The position numbers were made by a program, and so were the translations under genes. The notes under the pieces are model-generated. The model saw nothing but the letters and a program-made list of their open reading frames with translations, did no database searches and had not been told where the DNA came from. Shown in pieces: positions 15,038 through 23,067 of a stretch of 23,067 bases of DNA. Position 1 is the stretch's first letter. Every line of letters begins with the position of its first letter. This stretch comes from Spirochaetia bacterium (GTDB taxonomy: Bacteria; Spirochaetota; Spirochaetia; Treponematales; Treponemataceae): contig CAAGGF010000020.1 of NCBI GenBank assembly GCA_900769325.1, positions 1 to 23,067 on the forward strand, given 5' to 3'.

Positions 15038-16324
15038 ATGGGAAAAACTATTGCTCAAAAAATTTTTGAAAAACATTTGGTTGACACTCCATTCCCGAAT
15101 GCGTATGTATTGAAACTTGACAGAGTATTCTGCCACGAAATCACAACTCCAATTGCAATCAACGACCTTGTTGAACGCGGAAAAGACAAAGTTTTCGACA
15201 GCACAAAAATTAAAGCCGTAATCGATCATGTAACACCTGCAAAAGACAGCAAGACAGCAGAACAGGGAAAAATTCTTCGCGACTGGGCTCAACGACAGGG
15301 GATAAAAGATTTTTTTGACATCGGAAGTAACGGTGTCTGCCACGCAATTTTCCCGGAAAAAGGCTATGTTCGTCCAGGATTTACAGTAATAATGGGAGAC
15401 AGCCACACTTGTACACACGGAGCATTCGGTGCATTTGCAGCAGGGGTTGGAACAACTGACCTTGAAGTCGGAATTTTAAAAGGCGTATGCTCCTTCCGTG
15501 AACCAAAATCTATAAAATTCGTTTTAAACGGACAGTTAAAGCCTGGAGTTTATGCAAAAGATGTAATTCTCTACCTCATCAGCAAAATCGGTGTAAACGG
15601 TGCAACTAACTGTGTCGTAGAATTTACAGGTCCTGTCGTAGACAACTTCACAATGGAAGAACGAATGACTATCTGCAACATGGCTGTAGAAGCCGGCGGA
15701 ACAAGCGGAATCTGTTACCCGGATGAAAAAACAGTAGATTACCTGTGGCCTTTCATCAAAGACGAATACAGTTCAAAAGAAGATGCCGTAAAAGACTATG
15801 CACAGTGGAAGTCAGACGAAGATGCAAAATTCGAAAAAGTCTACACATACGATTTGTCAGACCTTGAACCTGTATGTACATTCGGCTACAAACCGGATCA
15901 AGTAAAAAAAGTTTCAGACATGAAAGGCACAAAAGTAAATCAGGTTTACATCGGCTCATGTACAAACGGAAGAATCAGCGACTTAAGAATTGCAGCAGAA
16001 GTTCTCAAAGGTCACAAACTTCACGAAGGAGTTCGCGGTATCGTAAGCCCGGCAACGCCTTCAATCTATAAACAGGCATTAAAAGAAGGAATCATCGACA
16101 TCTTCATGGAAGCAGGATTCTGCGTAACAAACCCGACATGCGGTGCCTGCCTTGGAATGAGTAACGGTGTTCTTGCAAACGGCGAAGTCTGTGCTTCAAC
16201 AACAAACAGAAACTTCAACGGACGAATGGGAAAAGGCGGAATGGTTCACCTTATGAGCCCTGCAACAGCCGCTGCTACAGCAATAGAAGGTGCAATTACA
16301 AATTCACCTTTATATAAAAACTAA
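15038..16324 (+). CDS. leuC: Aconitase-family dehydratase large subunit (LeuC type)
   Basis: The 428-aa protein is the large subunit of a two-subunit hydro-lyase that isomerises a 2- or 3-hydroxy tri- or dicarboxylate, annotated by similarity as 3-isopropylmalate dehydratase. Three cysteines hold the [4Fe-4S] cluster: C308 (IGSCTNGR), C368 and C371 (NPTCGACLG). GDSHTCTHG (120-128) is the family active-site signature. The length fits the shorter archaeal/bacterial IPMI-homoaconitase branch. The ATG has GAGG (in AGAGGAAC) six bases upstream. The small subunit gene follows at 41 bp. No leuA or leuB is in view, so isopropylmalate is not proven as substrate; homoaconitate-like, citramalate or dimethylmalate substrates remain possible. 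Confidence 0.9.
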   Translation: MGKTIAQKIFEKHLVDTPFPNAYVLKLDRVFCHEITTPIAINDLVERGKDKVFDSTKIKAVIDHVTPAKDSKTAEQGKILRDWAQRQGIKDFFDIGSNGVCHAIFPEKGYVRPGFTVIMGDSHTCTHGAFGAFAAGVGTTDLEVGILKGVCSFREPKSIKFVLNGQLKPGVYAKDVILYLISKIGVNGATNCVVEFTGPVVDNFTMEERMTICNMAVEAGGTSGICYPDEKTVDYLWPFIKDEYSSKEDAVKDYAQWKSDEDAKFEKVYTYDLSDLEPVCTFGYKPDQVKKVSDMKGTKVNQVYIGSCTNGRISDLRIAAEVLKGHKLHEGVRGIVSPATPSIYKQALKEGIIDIFMEAGFCVTNPTCGACLGMSNGVLANGEVCASTTNRNFNGRMGKGGMVHLMSPATAAATAIEGAITNSPLYKN

Positions 16325-16365
16325 AGAAACTTAAATTTAAACTTTCTTACTTTATGGGAGGAAAT

Positions 16366-16899
16366 ATGAAACAATTCGGCGGAAGCGTACTTTTCCTGGA
16401 CAGATCGGACATCAACACAGATGAAATTATCCCGGCAAAATACCTTACAGAAATTTCAAAACAAGCTTTAAAACCTTACCTTCTGGAAGATTTAAAACTT
16501 GAAGGATTCAATCCTAAAACGGATGTTGCTGGAAAAAAAGTAATCATCACAAGAGAAAACTTCGGCTGCGGCTCTTCAAGGGAACACGCTCCATGGGCTT
16601 TGGAAGTCAACGGGATTTATGTTGTCGTTGCAACAAATTTCGCCCGCATTTTCAGACAGAATATGTACAACTGCGGAATGCTTGCAATTGAAATGGACAG
16701 AAAATCAATCGAAGATATGTTCAAAACATTTGCAGACAAAGACACAGAATGTAAAATCGTATTCAATGATGATGGAACTGCAAAAGTAAAACTCATCGCG
16801 GGAAGCCTTTCAAAAAGTTATCCGTTCAAATTAGACGACTTTGAAAAAGCCCTTATTGAAAAAGAAGGCTGGATTGGTTTTGCCGACAGTAAATATTAA
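16366..16899 (+). CDS. leuD: Aconitase-family dehydratase small subunit (LeuD type)
   Basis: The 177-aa swivel subunit pairs with the upstream large subunit. Landmarks are DRSDINTDEIIPAKYLTE (12-29), ENFGCGSSREHAPWAL (64-79) and TNFARIFRQN. The loop after KYL governs substrate in this family; here it reads YLTEIS, unlike the YLRT reported for archaeal homoaconitase, so specificity is open. I chose the ATG at 16366, which has GGGAGG four bases upstream; the in-frame ATG at 16354 overlaps that site. The gene ends just before a strong terminator, closing the leuCD unit. Confidence 0.9.
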   Translation: MKQFGGSVLFLDRSDINTDEIIPAKYLTEISKQALKPYLLEDLKLEGFNPKTDVAGKKVIITRENFGCGSSREHAPWALEVNGIYVVVATNFARIFRQNMYNCGMLAIEMDRKSIEDMFKTFADKDTECKIVFNDDGTAKVKLIAGSLSKSYPFKLDDFEKALIEKEGWIGFADSKY

Positions 16900-16915
16900 T
16901 TAAATCATAAAAATA

Positions 16916-16959
16916 AAAGGTGTCATTCAATCTTAATATGAAAATGGCACCTTTTTTTT
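16916..16959 (+). terminator. Intrinsic terminator after leuD
   Basis: AAAGGTGTCATT (16916-16927) pairs with AATGGCACCTTT (16943-16954) with a single G-U pair, followed by an unbroken run of eight T (16952-16959). The complement strand also shows a T-rich flank, so it could work in both directions. Confidence 0.92.
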
Positions 16960-16977
16960 AAGACTTTTACCCATCAA

Positions 16978-17841
16978 ATGAAAAAAATAATTTTTCTTCT
17001 ATTGTGTACTCTGCTAATTTTCTCAGGATGTAAAATTTTTCAAAAAACAAAAAAAATTACAGTTTCGTGCGCAAGCTATTCTTCTTTTCAGATTATAAAA
17101 GACCTTCTGGAAGACATAAAAGAACTGGACATCTATTTTATAGATGATTCACAGCCAGGTTTCATTCCTTCAAAAGACCAGATAAACCAAATAATATGCT
17201 CATCACTTTTTATATTTTCAAACCAAAAAAATCAAAAATGGATTTCAAAAGAACTGATTTCTTTTCCAAAAAAGAATATTGATTTTTCAAAAAAACTTGA
17301 AAATCCTGAACTTTGCGAAGAAGATTTTTTTTCTATTACCGTCTACAAAAAAGAAGCGCTTATAATTTATGAAAATTTAAAAATTCTCTTTCCTTCTTCT
17401 TCTGAAAAACTTGCTTTAAACTACCAAAAATTTCTTCAACACGCAGACTATTTAACGGAAGGCTACAAAAAACTTTCAGAATCAATAAAAACACCGCTTG
17501 TAATTTTTGACAGAAATCCGTATAAAAAACTATTTTCAGATTTTTCAATTCCATTTGAATCGCTTGATAAAAAAAACTCAAACAAAAAATCTCAAAGATT
17601 TACATACTATGAAAAATCGCTTCTTTTTAATTTCATAAAAACAAACAGAATAAACTGCATCTACATTTTAAAAGACTGTGAAGAAACAAAACAAGAACTT
17701 AAAGAAAAACTAAAAAACGAACAGTTAAAGATAAAAATTCTACCTGCAATTTCTTTTAATGAGTCTAAAGAAAATGCATATTTTTCTCTTCATGAAAAAA
17801 TAATTTCAACTCTTCAATCAGCACACTCGAACAAAGCGTAA
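16978..17841 (+). CDS. Lipoprotein resembling a degenerate ZnuA-type binding protein
   Basis: The 287-aa product has a lipoprotein signal ending FSGC (C18), then KKITVSCASYSSFQIIKDLL, spaced like the first strand and helix of metal ABC transporter binding proteins (cluster A-I: ZnuA, TroA). PSKDQINQIICSSLFIF (64-80) matches the helix and strand after the first metal histidine, and YKKLFSDFSIPFESL resembles the start of the second lobe. The metal histidines seem lost: the usual GxDPHxxEP reads DSQPGFIPS, and VIFDRNPY replaces the second-lobe histidine region. H155, H272 and H283 are its only histidines. No permease or ATPase gene is next to it. The ATG lacks a Shine-Dalgarno site and lies 18 bp after the leuD terminator. 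Family assignment is tentative. Confidence 0.55.
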   Translation: MKKIIFLLLCTLLIFSGCKIFQKTKKITVSCASYSSFQIIKDLLEDIKELDIYFIDDSQPGFIPSKDQINQIICSSLFIFSNQKNQKWISKELISFPKKNIDFSKKLENPELCEEDFFSITVYKKEALIIYENLKILFPSSSEKLALNYQKFLQHADYLTEGYKKLSESIKTPLVIFDRNPYKKLFSDFSIPFESLDKKNSNKKSQRFTYYEKSLLFNFIKTNRINCIYILKDCEETKQELKEKLKNEQLKIKILPAISFNESKENAYFSLHEKIISTLQSAHSNKA

Positions 17842-17884
17842 AAAAAATTAAATATTCTGCATAAATAAAAATCATTTAAAATAA

Positions 17885-17921
17885 AAAAACGCACTCCTTA
17901 AAAATTAAAGAATGCGTTTTT
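17885..17921 (-). terminator. Terminator of the V-type ATPase operon
   Basis: On the minus strand AAAAACGCATTCTTT (17921-17907) pairs with AAGGAGTGCGTTTTT (17899-17885), with two U-G pairs and a 7-base loop, then runs into TTATTTT. The two mismatches on the plus strand become U-G pairs on the minus strand, so it mainly serves the ATPase genes. It also separates them from the convergent lipoprotein gene ending at 17841. Confidence 0.85.
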
Positions 17922-17941
17922 ATTCTTAAAAAATGCCTTAT

Positions 17942-18370
17942 TTAGCAGACAATCATAGAGAATACCATTGCGAACAAAGCAACTGTTTCACAAAGACCTA
18001 CAACCATGATGTACTGAGCAAAACCTTTTCCTGTTTCACCAAGAGCATCACTACCTGCAGCACCGGCTTTTCCCTGAGCGATAGCAGAAAAACACATTGC
18101 AAGACCAGAAGCAATACCAAGACCTAAAAGGAAGCCTGGATTTTTTTCTGAAGAAGCCATCTGCTGCATCAAAAGGAAACCATAAATTGTCTGTGTAAGA
18201 GGAGCTCCGGCAAAAACAGTAAGAATAAACGGAGCAGGTTTATTGTTTACATAACATCTTTTCCATGCACCGATTGCACCCTGACCTGCAATTCCGATTC
18301 CAATTGCCGAACCAATAGCAGCAATACCCATACAAACAGCAGCACCTAACATACCAAAACTAAATTCCAT
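17942..18370 (-). CDS. ntpK: V-type ATP synthase subunit K (proteolipid, rotor ring)
   Basis: The 142-aa protein has four membrane helices in two tandem hairpins and forms the rotating membrane ring. Only the fourth helix carries the ion-binding glutamate (E128 in GLCETVALF); the second helix has PLTQTIYGF instead. Compared with the Enterococcus hirae Na+ site (T64, Q65, Q110, E139), T59, Q60, Q99 and E128 are in equivalent places, while L61 is replaced by Ala. This favours Na+ coupling but does not prove it. AGGAG lies eight bases before the ATG. It is the last gene of the operon, 24 bp after subunit I. Confidence 0.93.
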   Translation of the reverse strand: MEFSFGMLGAAVCMGIAAIGSAIGIGIAGQGAIGAWKRCYVNNKPAPFILTVFAGAPLTQTIYGFLLMQQMASSEKNPGFLLGLGIASGLAMCFSAIAQGKAGAAGSDALGETGKGFAQYIMVVGLCETVALFAMVFSMIVC

Positions 18371-18394
18371 AATTTTATCTCCTAATTGAATTTA

Positions 18395-20326
18395 TTATTT
18401 TACTTCCTTTTCAGCAAAAGGATTATATTTAAAACCTGACCAGGACATTCCAAGGTGCGAAGAAAATTCAAGTGTGTTAAGCCTTACACCGTGAACGATA
18501 ACTGAAAGCAGATTCAAAATCATATTTAAACCATGACCGAAGAGAATCAAAGCAACAAAAGCGATGAACAAAATTGCGTGCCCTAGTAAAGGACCTGCCA
18601 TCGTGTTTACCGTATTTGAAATTGCCGCTCCAGCCAGACCTACAGCCCACAACCTGATATAAGAAACTATATCAGAAAATACATTTACAACTCCAAGCAG
18701 AACAGAAATGATTCCCTTGACGCTTGCCATTACAGATTCTGAAAGTTTTCCTTCATAATTGCTGAAGATAAAACTGAGTACAAAACCGAACGCAACAAGA
18801 GCAATGGAAACCGTTCCGACAGGAACTCCGAAAATTACTTCGCCAAAACCAAACACACTTGAACTTACAACCATTGAAAGAACTACATAAAACATTCCCC
18901 AAAGTTGAAGCAAAGAACCAAGTTCCCCGATTGCCTTTAAAGACTTGTCTTTTACATTTTTTGAAATGCCTTTCAAATGTGCAACAGAAAGCTGAAGAAG
19001 TGCAAGCGTAAAACAGAAAATCTGAAGGTTCTGTGCAGAAGTCAAAGTGCCTTTTGAAGCATCACCGCTCCAGAAAGGAAGCCATGCAACATCAGCATAA
19101 GCGTTTGAAATCGGCGGGCATGAAAGGGAAACAAGCCATGACGGAAGACTCGAAGGTGAAAGCCCGAACCATGTACATGTTAAAGTTCCCCAGACGACAG
19201 TTGCAAAACCTAACAAAAGCATAAGACCTGACATAGGTGAAAAAGGTTTCTTTTTTATGCAGTTTGTTAAAATCATTAAAAGGGCTATAACTGTTACTAA
19301 AAGTCCGTATCCACCGTCGCCGAAAATCATTCCAAAGAAAACCGTAAAGAATAAAAGGAACCAGCCTGAAATATCGTATTCGTGATAACCCGGAACTGTT
19401 CCAAGAAAATCTGTAAGCGGATAAATCAAACTTACAAATTTATTGTTCTTAAGTTTTGTAGGAACATTGTCTTCTTCTGACGGATCTGAAACAGATAACG
19501 CCCATGAGTTTTCTTTTACGCAAGATTTCAATTTGTCAAGGCTGTCAACCGGAACAAAACCAGAAATCCATGCAAGGTCAGTTGTCTTTCCGTTTTCTTC
19601 ACGGTTCATTCCAGAATAAACTGTTTCAAACTGAATGTCGCTTTCCAGATTTTTGCGAAATTTTTCAATTTCAGGAATATAAAAAGCAAAATCAAAAAGC
19701 TTTGAATCAATTTCTGAAATCTTCTTTTTATTTGAAGAAATCCGCTCTTTTAAGAAATCTGTAGAAAACTCTGGAAGAGGAACTTCAAACGCTTCTGGAG
19801 GTAATGATTCAGGGCGTTCTTTTCCACCGTTTACAAGCAGAAACCTCACTGTTTTCTTTATTTTATTTACGCAAACAGTTACAACTTCATCAGGAAGAGA
19901 AGAATATTTGTCTTCTGGAATTTCAAACATTGCAAGATGAATATTTTTTTCATCAAGATATTTAAAATCTGCAGGATTTACGCTTCCCCACAGAAAAAGC
20001 CTCTCAAGTTCACTTGAATCAGAAGCGATTTCTTCAAAAAGCCTTTTCTTTTCTTCTGAAAGAGAAATTACTTTTGCACACAAAGATTGAGCATCTTCTG
20101 AAGAAAGAGATTTTACAGCCGGATGCTTTTTCGGGATCTTTACTTCACTTAAAATTGCACTAGCCGTATAAGCATTTGAGAAAGCCTCTTTATAGGAAGA
20201 AAGCTGTTCCCCAGAGCCTTCCAGTTCTTCAAGATGAACGACACCTGCTTTTTTTAATTTTTTCAGTGCTTCTTTTCGCTCATTGTTAAGAACAACTATA
20301 GAGACTTTTTTCATTTGAACAATCAT
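18395..20326 (-). CDS. ntpI: V-type ATP synthase subunit I (stator membrane subunit)
   Basis: The 643-aa protein is the homologue of eukaryotic subunit a. Residues 1-320 form the charged, partly coiled cytoplasmic arm (KKVSIVVLNNERKEALKKLK onward). Seven or so membrane helices follow, starting at GWFLLFFTVFFGMIFGDGGYG (321-341). The essential arginine of the ion half-channels is R558 in DIVSYIRLWAVGLAGAAISN. The ATG has GGAGG seven bases upstream and overlaps the subunit D stop by four bases (ATGA), so the two are translationally coupled. Confidence 0.95.
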   Translation of the reverse strand: MIVQMKKVSIVVLNNERKEALKKLKKAGVVHLEELEGSGEQLSSYKEAFSNAYTASAILSEVKIPKKHPAVKSLSSEDAQSLCAKVISLSEEKKRLFEEIASDSSELERLFLWGSVNPADFKYLDEKNIHLAMFEIPEDKYSSLPDEVVTVCVNKIKKTVRFLLVNGGKERPESLPPEAFEVPLPEFSTDFLKERISSNKKKISEIDSKLFDFAFYIPEIEKFRKNLESDIQFETVYSGMNREENGKTTDLAWISGFVPVDSLDKLKSCVKENSWALSVSDPSEEDNVPTKLKNNKFVSLIYPLTDFLGTVPGYHEYDISGWFLLFFTVFFGMIFGDGGYGLLVTVIALLMILTNCIKKKPFSPMSGLMLLLGFATVVWGTLTCTWFGLSPSSLPSWLVSLSCPPISNAYADVAWLPFWSGDASKGTLTSAQNLQIFCFTLALLQLSVAHLKGISKNVKDKSLKAIGELGSLLQLWGMFYVVLSMVVSSSVFGFGEVIFGVPVGTVSIALVAFGFVLSFIFSNYEGKLSESVMASVKGIISVLLGVVNVFSDIVSYIRLWAVGLAGAAISNTVNTMAGPLLGHAILFIAFVALILFGHGLNMILNLLSVIVHGVRLNTLEFSSHLGMSWSGFKYNPFAEKEVK

Positions 20327-20946
20327 TTAAGTGCCTCCTTTTTAGCCTCTGAAGCAGCCTGAAGTTTTTTCTTAGAAATCTTACTTCTAACGACAGCAGC
20401 AACCTGTTCATCACCAAGATAAACTGAAATTTTCTTTATATTTGCCTTTGTCTCTGGAATTTTTACTTTTTCAAAAAGATTTACGCGCTGAGTAGTCGAA
20501 CGCAACTCCTGAGAAAGAAGGCGAACCTGTTCATCTAAAACTTCAGCCTCTAAATCCAGCGACAGGGCTTTTTCCATTCTGTCAGCAGCCAAATCAATCC
20601 ATAAAGGAGTTTCGTATAAATCGTAATCACCGCGGGAAAAATCTGCGCCTTCATAAACCGGAATTTTTACGCCTGCAATATTTCCAAAACCTTTTTTGAT
20701 ATTGCTGACTTTTACCATTTCAGGTTTAAATGCTTCTTCTTCACCAAAAACCGAAATCCAGTCATCGAATTCTTTCTCTAACTGAACGCGTTTTTCCCTT
20801 ACTTCACGGGCTTTTGATTCGATAGTACGAATTTCTGTCTGGAGCTGCTGTTTTTTAAGCGTTAAAGTCGGAAGATAACGCTGATACATTTTCAACGCGT
20901 CTTTCTGAACTTTCTGCTCATTTTTAGTCAGCTTTATTTTTGCCAT
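20323..20946 (-). CDS. ntpD: V-type ATP synthase subunit D (central rotor shaft)
   Basis: The 207-aa protein is the central stalk that transmits rotation between the A3B3 head and the membrane ring. The N-terminal KIKLTKNEQKVQKDALKMY and the long C-terminal helix, rich in Gln, Arg and Leu (LLSQELRSTTQRVNLFEKVKIP), are typical. The middle GVKIPVYEGADF matches the short globular segment. AAGGAA lies five bases before the ATG. It follows subunit B by 16 bp and overlaps subunit I. Confidence 0.94.
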   Translation of the reverse strand: MAKIKLTKNEQKVQKDALKMYQRYLPTLTLKKQQLQTEIRTIESKAREVREKRVQLEKEFDDWISVFGEEEAFKPEMVKVSNIKKGFGNIAGVKIPVYEGADFSRGDYDLYETPLWIDLAADRMEKALSLDLEAEVLDEQVRLLSQELRSTTQRVNLFEKVKIPETKANIKKISVYLGDEQVAAVVRSKISKKKLQAASEAKKEALK

Positions 20947-20962
20947 ACAGTTTCCTTACGAA

Positions 20963-22258
20963 TTATTTATTTGGCCAGTATTTTTCTACTAATGCAGATT
21001 TAATTCCGCATTCAGCAGGGTCAAAACAATCAGCAAGTATTTTCCAGCCGGTATCAAGTGCATCTTCCAGAGAAATATTCTTTGAAAGATCCATTAATTC
21101 AGATTCAAATTCTGCACCGAATTTAAGGAGTTTTTCATCCCAATCACTCATATTGAAACCCATTGATTTCTTTTCGAGAGTGTCTTTGTAATTTGCATAA
21201 AGACGAATCATACCGTCCATTAATGCCCGATGGTCATCGCGTGTAGAATTGTTTACATTCTGTTTAAGCCTTGAAAGCGAACCGAACGGCTCGATTCTTC
21301 CGCCTTTAAGATAGTACTGACCTTCTGTAATGTAACCTGTATTGTCTGGAACCGGATGAGTTACATCGTCTCCAGGCATTGTAGTTACTGCAAGAACCGT
21401 AACAGAACCGGCGTCAGCAAAGTCAACGGCTTTTTCATAACGGCTTGCAAGCTGAGAATACAAATCTCCAGGGTAACCTCGGTTTGACGGAACCTGTTCC
21501 TGCGTAATGGCAATTTCCTTCATAGAGTCGGCAAAGTTTGTCATATCTGTAAGAAGAACAAGAACATCTTTTCCCTGAAGTGCAAACTGTTCTGCAACAG
21601 CAAGTGAAAGGTCTGGAATTTTCTGACATTCTACAGTAGGGTCTGCGGCTGTGTGCATAAACATAACGGTTTTTGAAAGAGCACCGCCGTTTTCAAGCGT
21701 TTCCTTGAAGTAAAGGTAATCGTCGTATTTTAGACCCATTCCGCCTAAAACGATTACATCAACTTCTGCCTGCATCGCAATACGCGCTAAAAGCTGGTTG
21801 TAAGGTTCACCTGAAATAGAAAAGATAGGAAGTTTTTGAGAAACAACAAGAGTATTGAACATGTCAATCATTGGAATACCTGTTCGAATCATTCTGGTTG
21901 CCATAATTCGCTTAGAAGGATTTACAGAAGGTCCTCCGATTGGAACAAGATTGTCGCTCAATGAAGGTCCGTTATCGCGAGGTTCACCTGAACCGTTAAA
22001 AATTCGGCCTAAAAGATTTTCACTGAACGAAACTTCCATCCTGTGGCCTAAAAATCTTATGTGGTCTCCTGTTGAAACACCACGACCGCCTGCAAAAACC
22101 TGAAGCGATACAATTTCGCCGTCAATTTTATTAACTTCTGCAAGAGATTTTCCGTATTGAGTTTCAATCTCTGCAAGTTCACCGTAAGCAACATTGTCTG
22201 CCTTTACAGTGATTACCGAACCAACGATGGATTCAATTTTACTATAAACTTTGTTCAT
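20963..22258 (-). CDS. ntpB: V-type ATP synthase subunit B (non-catalytic head subunit)
   Basis: The 431-aa protein alternates with subunit A in the hexameric head. The P-loop position reads FSISGEPYNQL (146-156) without the GKT of catalytic subunits, the normal state for B. Other family landmarks are GRIFNGSGEPRDNGP (84-98), PIGGPSVNPSKR, VLLTDMTNFADSMKEI and QVPSNRGYPGDLYSQLASRYEKA. Its ATG shares one base with the stop of subunit A, with AAGGA nine bases upstream, which indicates tight coupling. Confidence 0.96.
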   Translation of the reverse strand: MNKVYSKIESIVGSVITVKADNVAYGELAEIETQYGKSLAEVNKIDGEIVSLQVFAGGRGVSTGDHIRFLGHRMEVSFSENLLGRIFNGSGEPRDNGPSLSDNLVPIGGPSVNPSKRIMATRMIRTGIPMIDMFNTLVVSQKLPIFSISGEPYNQLLARIAMQAEVDVIVLGGMGLKYDDYLYFKETLENGGALSKTVMFMHTAADPTVECQKIPDLSLAVAEQFALQGKDVLVLLTDMTNFADSMKEIAITQEQVPSNRGYPGDLYSQLASRYEKAVDFADAGSVTVLAVTTMPGDDVTHPVPDNTGYITEGQYYLKGGRIEPFGSLSRLKQNVNNSTRDDHRALMDGMIRLYANYKDTLEKKSMGFNMSDWDEKLLKFGAEFESELMDLSKNISLEDALDTGWKILADCFDPAECGIKSALVEKYWPNK

Positions 22259-23067
22259 TATTCACCATCCTTGAGTAAATTAGAAACAGTTTCGATTAAA
22301 GTACCGTTTTTTGAAGCGTAAAGTTCATCGATTTCTGCTTCTTTTGTTTTATATTCACCAGTTGATTCTGAAATATAGTTCCAGTCTACAAACTTCTGTC
22401 TCATCTGATTAAAGAACGCTCTGGCTTCATCTTTATTTTCAAGAGCAAAGTCTGAACCTAATACTGTAAGGACTTTGTTGAATACATAATTCTGTCTTTC
22501 AACACTTACAGCGGCATCAACTTCATCAAAAGAGTTCTGCTGGAAGTAAACTGAATCAAGAAATTCTGATTTTAAATACAAAACGAAATCTTCTGTTGAT
22601 GTTCCTTCTTCACCGACAACTTTCATCATCTGATTTACTTCTACACCCTGTTTATAAAGATTTCGCGCAAAAGTAACCTTTGGTTCTGCAATTACGCCTT
22701 TATATTTTGACCAGGATGCAATAGGGTCAATAGAAGGGAATTTTCTGGCATCAGAGCGCTCTCTTGTAAGTCCGTGGAAACCGCCGACAACTTTTAATGT
22801 TGCCTGAGTTACAGGTTCTTCAAAGTTTCCGCCGGCCGGAGAAACAGTTCCTCCGATTGTTACAGAACCTTTTGAACCATCACGAAGGCGTACATAACCT
22901 GCCCTTTCATAAAAGGCTGCAATATAAGATTCAAGGTATGCAGGGAATGCTTCTTCTCCAGGAATTTCCTCAAGACGGCCTGACATTTCTCGCAACGCCT
23001 GAGCCCAGCGGGAAGTAGAATCTGCAAGCAAAAGAACATGAAGCCCCATCTGACGGTAATATTCTGC
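22258..23067 (-). CDS. ntpA: V-type ATP synthase subunit A (catalytic), C-terminal part
   Basis: The frame is open to the right edge of the window (first full codon 23065-23067), so only the last 269 residues are visible; the complete protein should be near 590. LLLADSTSRWAQALREMSGR is the Walker B and signature region, followed by IPGEEAFPAYLESYIAAFYERAG and TIGGTVSPAGGNFEEPVTQ. The P-loop and start lie outside. Upstream genes in such operons usually encode the peripheral stalk subunits, which cannot be seen here. Confidence 0.95.
   Translation of the reverse strand, partial: AEYYRQMGLHVLLLADSTSRWAQALREMSGRLEEIPGEEAFPAYLESYIAAFYERAGYVRLRDGSKGSVTIGGTVSPAGGNFEEPVTQATLKVVGGFHGLTRERSDARKFPSIDPIASWSKYKGVIAEPKVTFARNLYKQGVEVNQMMKVVGEEGTSTEDFVLYLKSEFLDSVYFQQNSFDEVDAAVSVERQNYVFNKVLTVLGSDFALENKDEARAFFNQMRQKFVDWNYISESTGEYKTKEAEIDELYASKNGTLIETVSNLLKDGE

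Overview
The window looks like chromosome from a low-GC, Treponema-like spirochaete. This rests on the V-type ATPase gene order A-B-D-I-K, the many lipoproteins with relaxed lipoboxes (LISC, FTGC, FASC, FSAC, FSGC), and small dispersed palindromes of the TGTCATTCCGAAC type. The genus is an inference from these traits; nothing was searched. No rRNA, tRNA, CRISPR array, insertion sequence or phage gene is visible.

Layout. (1) 1-504: the first 12 codons of a minus-strand gene, then a gene-free stretch of palindromic repeat units, one of them interrupted, and a decayed 88-bp copy of the 5' part of the adenosine deaminase gene that lies 4.6 kb away. (2) 505-7434, minus strand, probably one operon read right to left: an M13 metallopeptidase lipoprotein with an N-terminal InlB-type repeat; an adenosine deaminase with two good starts, one adding a lipoprotein signal; a 697-aa protein joining an SGNH-like domain to a citrate-lyase-ligase-type nucleotidyltransferase domain; a maltose/galactoside-type O-acetyltransferase; and a broken MATE transporter gene. 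(3) 7595-13170, minus strand: an omptin-family outer-membrane protease, two lipoproteins (257-aa class and 986 aa) and, beyond a repeat pair, a further 276-aa lipoprotein. A long leader with a strong promoter and a 15-bp hairpin lies upstream. (4) 13616-16959, plus strand: two units, each with a near-consensus sigma-70 promoter. The first encodes a 69-aa HMA-like protein without its CxxC and a D-2-hydroxyacid dehydrogenase. The second encodes an aconitase-family LeuC/LeuD pair and ends in a clear intrinsic terminator. (5) 16978-17841: a lipoprotein resembling a degenerate ZnuA-type metal-binding protein. (6) 17885-23067, minus strand: the distal part of a V-type ATPase operon (A partial, B, D, I, K) with its terminator. 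The K subunit keeps Na+-site residues.

How the genes may work together. Region 2 suggests periplasmic or surface breakdown and salvage (peptidase, possibly exported nucleoside deaminase) linked to an unknown transfer or activation chemistry. Region 3 looks like an envelope module built around an outer-membrane protease. Region 6 is energy coupling at the inner membrane. The most unusual items are the SGNH/CitC-like fusion, the dual-start adenosine deaminase with its decayed partial copy, and the spirochaetal omptin operon with its structured leader.
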